From contig JAOUPW010000080.1 in assembly GCA_029879665.1 (NCBI GenBank), positions 1 to 7,379 of the forward strand: 7,379 nt of DNA, written 5' to 3'. The position numbers were made by a program, and so were the translations under genes. Shown here piece after piece: positions 1 through 5,416 of this stretch (its first letter is position 1; the number at the start of each line of letters is the position of its first letter). Under the pieces are notes generated by a model. The model was not told where the DNA came from. It worked only from the letters and a program-made list of their open reading frames with translations, and did not search any database. This DNA is from Rhodospirillales bacterium. GTDB taxonomy: Bacteria; Pseudomonadota; Alphaproteobacteria; Rhodospirillales; JAOUPW01.

Positions 1-362
1 TTCCCGGCGTGGTTTATACTTGGCCCGAAGTCGCCGTGGTCGGGCAGACGGAGGAACAGTTGCAAGACGCGGGCGTCGAATATAATTCCGGCTCCTTCGC
101 CTTCACCGCCAATTCCCGCGCGCGGTGCAACGCCGACACCGACGGTTTCGTCAAAGTGCTGGCCGACGCCGCCACCGATCGTGTGCTGGGCGTGCACATC
201 ATCGGTCCCAATGCCGGCGATCTTATTCAGGAAGCGGTGACGGTGATGGAATTCGGCGGCTCGGCGGAAGACATCGCGCGCACCTGCCACGCCCATCCGG
301 GCTTAAGCGAAGCGGTCAAGGAAGCGGCCATGGCCGTCGCCGGCCGGGCGATTCACAGCTAG
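1..362 (+). CDS. lpdA: Dihydrolipoamide dehydrogenase (E3), C-terminal part, 5' truncated by window edge
   Basis: This is the 3' end of a gene whose reading frame is already open at base 3, so the start lies outside the window. About 119 C-terminal residues are visible, against roughly 465 for the full protein. They match the dimerisation domain of class I pyridine nucleotide-disulfide oxidoreductases: [14 protein letters not shown] at the domain start, a [15 protein letters not shown] segment, and the active-site [15 protein letters not shown] segment. The catalytic His codon is at 294-296 and its partner Glu codon at 309-311. Family knowledge: E3 is a cytoplasmic FAD enzyme that reoxidises dihydrolipoyl groups of the pyruvate or 2-oxoglutarate dehydrogenase complexes and reduces NAD+. 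Which complex this copy serves cannot be seen here. The HPG triplet replaces the commoner HPT. The gene ends in TAG seven bases before the stop of the convergent membrane-protein gene. Confidence 0.95.
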   Translation, partial: PGVVYTWPEVAVVGQTEEQLQDAGVEYNSGSFAFTANSRARCNADTDGFVKVLADAATDRVLGVHIIGPNAGDLIQEAVTVMEFGGSAEDIARTCHAHPGLSEAVKEAAMAVAGRAIHS

Positions 363-369
363 ATTTTTT

Positions 370-1128
370 CTAGGTCTGCTGTTCTTGGGCGGGGGTGGCG
401 GAGTTTTTCTGAAACCACAAATACCAAAAAGAAAACAGTGATACCGTCATGGCTATTACGATAGTCAAGAGAAAGGTTAAAATCGGAGTTATAAGAATCG
501 AATCAGCTTCCAACACATAAGCCAAGCCAAATATAACGGGAATATATATAATTGAAATCAAAAAGCTAAAAATAAGCATGTTTCCAATCAATGTTCCCGT
601 GCGTCCTTTTGTGATGCGGAATGAATCTCTCAAGCCAACATCATCGCCAATAGCCGTTGCGGGAAAGACAAGGTAGAACCGTGCTAACAAAAGAAAAACA
701 ATAGGACTCACAATGCTGAATATAGTTTCAGAATAAAGCGCGATTGGAAATTCGACGAAATAAGAAAGTAAAGTATAACCAAAAAAACGGAATTCGTTCT
801 TTCCGAAACGTAGATCAGTCGGGCCAAGCTGGCCATTTTTCGTTAGCAATGTGAACCGGTGCCAAGCCGTAGACATAACGCTGAGGACGAATAAAATACA
901 AATAGATGACAGTGTTTCGAAAATAGTCAGAGACATGTCCGAGAAAGCAGATGTTTCAATTTCGGATATCAGAAATAAAATTCCCAAAATCGCGATATAG
1001 GGAAGTAAAACAACCCGCAACAAGGCTTTAATGTGGGTAAAAACGAAAGAAGTTGCGTCGAAAATCGCGTCATGCAGAGACGATATCGGTCGAATACCCT
1101 TTAGTAGAATCTCGGGTTCGTAATTCAT
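370..1128 (-). CDS. Polytopic membrane protein of unknown function, AT-rich
   Basis: This 252-residue protein has about six hydrophobic segments. They lie near residues 35-56, 70-88, 115-135, 136-155, 183-207 and 212-238 and are followed by a short polar tail. The ATG at 1128 is preferred because GGGGGA lies 7 bases upstream; an in-frame TTG at 1143 would add five residues but lacks a good Shine-Dalgarno site. Visible motifs are AWHRF after the second helix and a loop reading RFYLVFPATAIGDD followed by SFRITKGR (about 150-176). From memory, these resemble bacterial membrane proteins of the YciC / GPDPase membrane-domain kind; this is an inference and not a firm family call. No catalytic site is evident. 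GC content is about 40% by eye, far below the neighbouring genes, although the last 35 bases of the gene are GC-rich. That composition suggests recent acquisition. It points away from the MFS gene and converges on lpdA. Confidence 0.8.
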   Translation of the reverse strand: MNYEPEILLKGIRPISSLHDAIFDATSFVFTHIKALLRVVLLPYIAILGILFLISEIETSAFSDMSLTIFETLSSICILFVLSVMSTAWHRFTLLTKNGQLGPTDLRFGKNEFRFFGYTLLSYFVEFPIALYSETIFSIVSPIVFLLLARFYLVFPATAIGDDVGLRDSFRITKGRTGTLIGNMLIFSFLISIIYIPVIFGLAYVLEADSILITPILTFLLTIVIAMTVSLFSFWYLWFQKNSATPAQEQQT

Positions 1129-1135
1129 CGTGTGA

Positions 1136-1141
1136 TCCCCC
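1136..1141 (-). promoter_or_regulatory. Ribosome binding site deciding the start of the AT-rich membrane protein gene
   Basis: On the minus strand GGGGGA precedes the ATG at 1128 by seven bases. It supports that ATG over the in-frame TTG at 1141-1143, which overlaps the same bases. Confidence 0.55.
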
Positions 1142-1147
1142 AATCAC

Positions 1148-1176
1148 GAAGGTTCTTAAATTGACCCCCAACCTTC
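1148..1176. repeat. Inverted repeat 1, possible operator or leader hairpin
   Basis: GAAGGTT (1148-1154) and AACCTTC (1170-1176) are perfect 7-bp inverted arms around a 15-base spacer. The element lies 20-48 bases upstream of the ATG of the minus-strand membrane-protein gene. It could be an operator or a hairpin in that gene's leader. No T-run follows it on either strand in terminator position. The function is inferred only from its place. Confidence 0.4.
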
Positions 1177-1203
1177 TTGAATAAAGTACTTGGTCCTTTA
1201 GTC

Positions 1204-1232
1204 CAGGGAAACAACAGCGGAATAATTCCCTG
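1204..1232. repeat. Inverted repeat 2, same geometry as the first
   Basis: CAGGGAA (1204-1210) and TTCCCTG (1226-1232) form perfect 7-bp arms, again with a 15-base spacer. On the plus strand it is followed, after 8 bases, by seven T (1241-1247), which gives a loose resemblance to a terminator. No plus-strand gene reads into it from the left, so an operator or a chance structure is as likely. The spacer contains a smaller palindrome, GGAATAATTCC, which overlaps the right arm. Confidence 0.35.
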
Positions 1233-1339
1233 ATTCCCGGTTTTTTTGTCAGCCCTTGATGGACATTGCGTTCAGGATAGCGAGTTCTAAATCATAAATT
1301 TTCCGTGCCTTCGCGCCCGTCTGCCCTAAGATACCTGCC

Positions 1340-2566
1340 ATGAACCGCGCGTCTTCCGCTTTGATGCTGACCGCCGTCATGTGCCTTTCGGAAGTATTGG
1401 GCATGACCGGTTTCGCCATGTTCCCCGCCCTGCAGCCGGGCTTCATGGCCGAATGGGGGTTGAGCAACACCGACGCCGGCTGGATCAACGGCATCTATTA
1501 CGCCGGCTATGTGGTGGCGGTGGCGGTGCTGACCAGCCTGACCGACCGCATGCCGGCGCGCAAAATCTATTACCTGTGCATGGCCATCACCGGAATTTCC
1601 AGCCTGGGTTACGCCTATCTGGCGGAAGGATTCTGGACGGCGCTCGCCTTCCGTACGTTGGCCGGGATCGGGCTGGCCGGCACCTACATGCCGGGCCTCA
1701 AGCTGCTGACCGATCACATCAAAGACCTGGGCCACGGGCGCTCGGTCGCTTTTTACACCGCCAGCTTCGGCATCGGATCGTCGCTGTCCTATTTCCTGTC
1801 CGGCGTCATCGCCGCCGCCTTCACCTGGCAGGAAGCCTTCCTCGCCGCCGGCATCGGGCCGTTGTTGGCGATGGCGTTGATCTATTTCGTCTTTCCCCAT
1901 GAAGACCCGGACACGGGCGCGGCGCCGGATACCCATCTGCTGGATTTCCGGCCCGTGCTCAAATGCCGCGAAGCCATGGGGTATGTGCTCGCTTACACGG
2001 CGCATAATTTCGAGCTGTTCGCCTACCGCTCCTGGATCGTCTCGTTCCTGGTTTTTTCCTGGGGCCTGCAGCCCGGCGGCGGGCCGGGATGGCGGGCGAC
2101 CACCGTCGCCGCCGTCATCAACCTGACGGCGGTGCCGTCATCCATTCTCGGCAACGAACTCACCCGCCGCTTCGCGCGGCGCAAGGTGGTGTTCACGGTG
2201 ATGGTGACGTCGGCCGTCTTCGCCGCCTTCATCGGTTTCACCGCTGCCTGGCCGGTATGGCTGCTGACGTTGCTCTGCCTGCTGTACGGCCTGACGGTGA
2301 TGGGGGAATCGGCGTCGGTGACCACCGGGTTGGTGCAGGCGGCGCCGGACGGCTACCGGGGCGCGGCGCTGGCGGTGCATTCGTGCATTGGCTTCACCGG
2401 CTCCTTTCTGGGGCCGCTCGCCTTCGGCGTCATGCTCGACCTGACCGGCGCCGGCCATTCGGTTTTCTCCTGGGGCATGGCCTTCGCCATGACCGGGGCG
2501 GTACTGCTGCTTGGGCCGTTGAGCCTGTTTTTGCTCACCCGCGCCGCCCGCCCGGCGGAGGAATAA
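1340..2566 (+). CDS. MFS transporter, substrate unknown
   Basis: This 408-residue inner-membrane protein has the length and twelve-helix hydrophobic pattern of the major facilitator superfamily. The loop between helices 2 and 3 carries a motif-A-like DRMPARK (69-75). A related basic stretch, RRFARRK (276-282), sits at the equivalent place in the second half. A hydrophilic central loop (about 187-212) separates the two six-helix halves. The helix near 222-230 has polar and charged residues, HNFELFAYR, that may contribute to substrate or proton handling. MFS proteins are secondary transporters that usually couple to ion gradients. Neither sequence nor neighbours identify the substrate. The ATG has no strong Shine-Dalgarno site; the preceding bases are AAGATACCTGCC. 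Composition is GC-rich like the rest of the window outside 410-1300. The gene stands alone on its strand and converges on the exported-protein gene 10 bases downstream. Confidence 0.88.
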   Translation: MNRASSALMLTAVMCLSEVLGMTGFAMFPALQPGFMAEWGLSNTDAGWINGIYYAGYVVAVAVLTSLTDRMPARKIYYLCMAITGISSLGYAYLAEGFWTALAFRTLAGIGLAGTYMPGLKLLTDHIKDLGHGRSVAFYTASFGIGSSLSYFLSGVIAAAFTWQEAFLAAGIGPLLAMALIYFVFPHEDPDTGAAPDTHLLDFRPVLKCREAMGYVLAYTAHNFELFAYRSWIVSFLVFSWGLQPGGGPGWRATTVAAVINLTAVPSSILGNELTRRFARRKVVFTVMVTSAVFAAFIGFTAAWPVWLLTLLCLLYGLTVMGESASVTTGLVQAAPDGYRGAALAVHSCIGFTGSFLGPLAFGVMLDLTGAGHSVFSWGMAFAMTGAVLLLGPLSLFLLTRAARPAEE

Positions 2567-2576
2567 GGATTTATCG

Positions 2577-3497
2577 CTAAGGCTTGCCGCCGGCGGCCAG
2601 AGTCAGGGCCTTTTCGATCGCCTTGGGCGAGTCCATGATGTTCATGAAGCTGTTGGCACCCATCATGGAAAGGTCGGGGAAGCTGATGGCGATGCGGAAC
2701 CGGGCGTACAGGGCATAGGCCTTGCCGCCGGAAACCAGAATTTCATAGGGCAGGTGCGGCGTCGAACGGATATTCTTGAAGTCGATCTCGCTCATCAGAT
2801 AGGCGTCGTCCTGCATCTTGCCGCCGCCCTTGCCGCCGTCCATGGCGACGCCGAAAACCGTTTCCTCCTTGCCGGGAATATCGATCCGGTAGACCTTGGT
2901 GATGCCGCTGATCCCGGCCGCCAGCCCCTTCTCGACCGCGTCGAGCGCCGACTTATAGCTGCCATGATCGGCCAGGGTGCTGGGCTCGTCGAAATATTCC
3001 ATGCCGAACATGTAATGATAGCCGCTTAGCTGATCGGCGGTCAGGCCTGCTTTGGGTCCGTACTCGGAATTTTTGCCGAGGGCTTTTTCAAGCTGGGCGG
3101 CGATGGCGGAAAGATCGTCCTTCATGCGGTAGACCGCGGCCATGTAAGACGGGTTGGTATAGGAAACCTGGACCTTGCCCTTGTGCCGGGTCACCGAAAC
3201 CCGCTGTCCGGCGCCATAGCCGCCGAAATCGGATTTCGCGGCGGCCTGTTTCAGGGCGTCGTTGGTGACAACGATAATTGTCACCGTCTGGTAAGGGGAA
3301 TAACTGCCGGCGATTTGAAATCCCGCCAACTGCAACCGGTTTTTAACATCGGTGACGGTGGCTTCGACGGTGCCGGTTTTGTTCCAGGCGAGAACAAACG
3401 GTTTCATGGGGTGGCTACCGGCCCAGGCTGAATTGAAGGCCGAACTGGCGCCGATGGTGAAGACGGCCAGGAACACTGCGAAACGGTGGAACTTCAT
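2577..3497 (-). CDS. Exported (periplasmic) protein of unknown function, possible tandem DUF302-like fold
   Basis: This 306-residue protein begins with a signal peptide: MKFHR, a hydrophobic core (about 6-21), and a signal peptidase I site after AWA at residue 26. The ATG at 3497 is chosen over an in-frame upstream start at 3596 because GGGAGAGG lies 4 bases ahead and the signal peptide would otherwise be buried. The mature part has no cysteine. Two halves look alike in outline. Residues about 44-141 run helix (VTDVKNRLQLAGF), strand (VTIIVVTND), strand (KVQVSYTNP), helix (LSAIAAQLEKALG). Residues about 180-302 run helix (YKSALDAVEKGLAAGI), strands (ETVFGVAM, HLPYEILV, AYALYARFRIAI), helix (SPKAIEKALTLA). 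A conserved-looking YHYMFGMEYFDEP links them. The pattern recalls the DUF302 fold; this is inference. No function is assigned. It has a glycine/lysine-rich patch, GGKGGGK (about 221-227). Confidence 0.82.
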   Translation of the reverse strand: MKFHRFAVFLAVFTIGASSAFNSAWAGSHPMKPFVLAWNKTGTVEATVTDVKNRLQLAGFQIAGSYSPYQTVTIIVVTNDALKQAAAKSDFGGYGAGQRVSVTRHKGKVQVSYTNPSYMAAVYRMKDDLSAIAAQLEKALGKNSEYGPKAGLTADQLSGYHYMFGMEYFDEPSTLADHGSYKSALDAVEKGLAAGISGITKVYRIDIPGKEETVFGVAMDGGKGGGKMQDDAYLMSEIDFKNIRSTPHLPYEILVSGGKAYALYARFRIAISFPDLSMMGANSFMNIMDSPKAIEKALTLAAGGKP

Positions 3498-3501
3498 GAT
3501 G

Positions 3502-3509
3502 CCTCTCCC
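3502..3509 (-). promoter_or_regulatory. Ribosome binding site that decides the start of the exported protein
   Basis: GGGAGAGG on the minus strand precedes the ATG at 3497 by 4 bases. Together with the signal peptide that begins there, it rules out the longer reading from 3596. Confidence 0.7.
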
Positions 3510-3575
3510 GGATGGCGGTTGTTTTTTTAGGCACTTGGGATGCCAATGGGAAAAGGCTATCGGTCGCGGCGCGTT

Positions 3576-3658
3576 TACCGGTAGTACCATGGTCACACAG
3601 GCGGTGAAGTCATTTTTACGGTTTCAGGGGGAATCCAAGGATTCAATACGGTTAACCG
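3576..3658. repeat. Cluster of short perfect palindromes upstream of the exported-protein gene
   Basis: Four palindromes fall in 83 bases of the 177-base non-coding stretch 3498-3674: TACCGGTA (3576-3583), ACCATGGT (3586-3593), GAATCC-AA-GGATTC (3631-3644) and CGGTTAACCG (3649-3658). The 3631-3644 element could be a small hairpin just downstream of xerC, but no T-run follows it on the minus strand. Operator sites for the exported-protein gene are an alternative. I see no convincing -35/-10 pair here. Confidence 0.3.
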
Positions 3659-3674
3659 CAATACTTGAATTACG

Positions 3675-4637
3675 CTAATTATCTTCGCGCCGTGGGGAAC
3701 TCCGGACCCGGACCCGTGCGCGCGGGTGTGTGTCGCGGTAGACGGCCGTCAGGCGGGCTTCATCGACGGCGGTGTAACGCTGGGTGGTCGAAAGGGTGGC
3801 GTGGCCGAGCAGTTCCTGAATGGTGCGCAGATCGCCGCCCCCGGCCAGAAGGTGGGTGGCGAAACTGTGCCGGAGCGCATGGGGCGTTGCCGAATCAGGC
3901 AGACCGAGATAGGCGCGCAGGCGGCGGACCTGACGTTGCGCCACGCCGGCGTTCAGGCGTCCGCCGCGGGCACCGATGAACAGGGGCCCGTTTCTGTCCA
4001 AATCATGGGGGCAGGACGCCACATAGGCGCCGACGGCATCGCGGATGATGGGCAGGATGGGGACAAGGCGCTGCTTCCCGCCCTTGCCGGTGATCGTCAT
4101 GCTGTCTCGCTCGGGCGCGTCGCCACGGTTGAGGGACAGGGCTTCGCCGATTCGCAGTCCGGCGCCATAGAGCAGCATTATAAGCGCCGTGTCCCGTTTT
4201 CCGATCCAGTCTTCGGCGGAGAGATCGGCGATGGCGTCCACCGCTTCCAGGGCATCCTCCCGGCTTAACGCCTTGGGCACCGATTGCGGCACCTTGGGCG
4301 TGCGCACGCCGGCAAGGGCGGTGTTGCAGGCGAGATGGTTGCGTTCCAGAAAACGGAAAAAATTACGCAAGGTGGACATCGCCCGGGCGGTCGAAGTACG
4401 GGCCATGCCGCGGCTGGAGCGTTCCGCCAGATAGCCGCGGAAATCTGTCGTGCTCAGGGCTTCCAGGTCCTGCAATCCGGGGGTGTAGCCCAGATGATTG
4501 CTGAGAAAATTCAGGAATTGGGTCAGATCCCGAAGATAGCCGTTCAGGGTATGGGGAGAGGTGCGTTTTTCGTGGGCCAGCCAGGACTGCCAGCGGGAAA
4601 TGGCGGATTTAACCGCGGGCTCGGCGGCAATATTCAT
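3675..4637 (-). CDS. xerC: Tyrosine recombinase XerC
   Basis: This 320-residue site-specific recombinase acts in the cytoplasm with XerD at the dif site to resolve chromosome dimers. The N-terminal SAM-like core-binding domain covers about residues 10-100 (ISRWQSWLAHEKRTSPHTL onward). The catalytic domain follows with all expected residues: Arg162 (GLRIGEAL), Lys185 (GKGGK), His253 and Arg256 (HALRH), His279 (LLGHATL) and nucleophile Tyr288 (TTQRYTAV). HLLAGGGDLRTIQELLGH and the ending YRDTHPRA favour XerC over XerD. The ATG at 4637 overlaps the stop of the upstream DUF484 gene as ATGA and gives the usual family length; an ATG at 4670 would add 11 residues inside that gene. The C-terminus extends past HPRA by about 14 basic residues (RVRVRSSPRRE), partly encoded by a short GGTCCG-type repeat. 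It is co-transcribed and probably translationally coupled with DUF484. Confidence 0.95.
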   Translation of the reverse strand: MNIAAEPAVKSAISRWQSWLAHEKRTSPHTLNGYLRDLTQFLNFLSNHLGYTPGLQDLEALSTTDFRGYLAERSSRGMARTSTARAMSTLRNFFRFLERNHLACNTALAGVRTPKVPQSVPKALSREDALEAVDAIADLSAEDWIGKRDTALIMLLYGAGLRIGEALSLNRGDAPERDSMTITGKGGKQRLVPILPIIRDAVGAYVASCPHDLDRNGPLFIGARGGRLNAGVAQRQVRRLRAYLGLPDSATPHALRHSFATHLLAGGGDLRTIQELLGHATLSTTQRYTAVDEARLTAVYRDTHPRARVRVRSSPRREDN

Positions 4638-5371
4638 TCCACGGGATTTTCCAGCCAGTTGTGCGCGCATCGTTCAACGATCCGAGTCATGAACGTCAAC
4701 AACTCAGTTCCCTGCCCGGGATGGAATACGCCCTGGCCCCGGGAGCCAAGGGCCAGCAGGCCGGTCGGTGTGGTCAATCCGGGGCGCAGGCGGGTGATCG
4801 CCGCCGAATGAACCAGTCCGGACGCGCTGCCGAAGAGGATGCCGTCATCAATGGCGTCGCCTAATAGAATGAAATCCTCTCCCAGCCCGAGCAGGCTGTC
4901 GGCGGCGCCCTCGCCGAAACGGCGAAGATTGGATGAGACCAATCTTTCGTCCGGTTTGTCGGTAACTTCATAACCGATGGAAACGACGTCTACATCCAGG
5001 ATCAGCGGCAGGTCGTCGGTAATGATGCGGATCATATTTTCGAAACTTCCCGCCGACAGCAACGCCAGCACGGCAGTATGGGCGCGGGTCTGATTGGTCA
5101 TGTTGTTTCGGCTGGTTTCGATCAGGCCCTGGGTGCATTCTCGCAGGTTGTCGATCTCGCTCCTGAGCCGGTCCATCAGGAAGTGCTGCATATCGACAAC
5201 ACCATCGCCGCTCCATCGCGCCGGCGGGGTCAGGGATTTGAGGATATCCGGGTTGTCGGCGAGAAAATCCGGGTTATCGAGCAGATAGCCTGCAACCTGT
5301 TCGACCGAAAGGAAGGATTCGTCCGATTCGTCCGTTTTATTCTGGGCGGTGTCGTCTATGTTCTTGACCAT
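4634..5371 (-). CDS. DUF484 family protein (GAF-like), xerC partner
   Basis: This 245-residue cytoplasmic protein has no signal peptide or membrane helix. An acidic, polar N-terminus leads to the family's typical opening, [17 protein letters not shown] (21-37). A helical stretch follows (about 58-95, rich in charged residues, probably coiled) and then a GAF-like domain (about 96-240). The C-terminal signature is intact: GLLALGSRG, then [13 protein letters not shown], then a helix ending in NWL (222-240). In enterobacteria the DUF484 gene yigA also sits directly upstream of xerC, so this is a conserved pairing; its biochemical role is unknown to me. Its stop overlaps the xerC start (ATGA), indicating one operon with DUF484 first. 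The ATG at 5371 has no clear Shine-Dalgarno site. Divergent priA begins 45 bases away. Confidence 0.9.
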   Translation of the reverse strand: MVKNIDDTAQNKTDESDESFLSVEQVAGYLLDNPDFLADNPDILKSLTPPARWSGDGVVDMQHFLMDRLRSEIDNLRECTQGLIETSRNNMTNQTRAHTAVLALLSAGSFENMIRIITDDLPLILDVDVVSIGYEVTDKPDERLVSSNLRRFGEGAADSLLGLGEDFILLGDAIDDGILFGSASGLVHSAAITRLRPGLTTPTGLLALGSRGQGVFHPGQGTELLTFMTRIVERCAHNWLENPVE

Positions 5372-5416
5372 GCAACAAAATTCGCTTCCACGCCGTCAGC
5401 GGTTAAAGTGTATCTC
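5372..5416. promoter_or_regulatory. 45-base divergent intergenic region between DUF484-xerC and priA
   Basis: This gap separates two outward-facing start codons, so promoters for both sides must lie in it or inside the opposite coding regions. On the minus strand TACACT (bases 5407-5412) could be a -10 element 36 bases from the DUF484 start, but a good -35 partner is lacking. On the plus strand TTGACC (5364-5369) resembles a -35 box, yet no matching -10 follows at the right spacing. Individual promoter elements are therefore not assigned. Confidence 0.35.

Noticed and set aside
1155..1170. Bases AAATTGACCCCCA resemble end sequences of some insertion elements
   Set aside because: No matching second end, transposase fragment or target duplication was found in the window; the resemblance rests on memory and about a dozen bases.
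1266..1298. Possible promoter for the MFS gene (TTGCGT with a TAAATC or CATAAA box)
   Set aside because: At workable spacing the -10 match is only about three of six bases; too weak to annotate.
374..1324. Six-base direct repeat GTCTGC (374-379 and 1319-1324) bracketing the AT-rich region as a target-site duplication
   Set aside because: Six bases are expected by chance over this distance, and the left copy lies inside the membrane-protein gene and not at its edge.
1292..2005. Long minus-strand open frame opposite the MFS gene
   Set aside because: Its product is rich in Arg, Gly, His and Gln with no domain pattern, as expected from the antisense of a GC-rich gene; the plus-strand frame has clear membrane helices.
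3515..3545. Short hairpin (TGCC/GGCA) beside an A/T run as a terminator for xerC
   Set aside because: The stem is only four base pairs and the run reads as A on the strand on which xerC is transcribed.
3498..3596. Upstream extension of the exported-protein gene (33 extra residues)
   Set aside because: It would place the signal peptide inside the protein, has no typical sequence features, and a strong ribosome site sits directly before the internal ATG.
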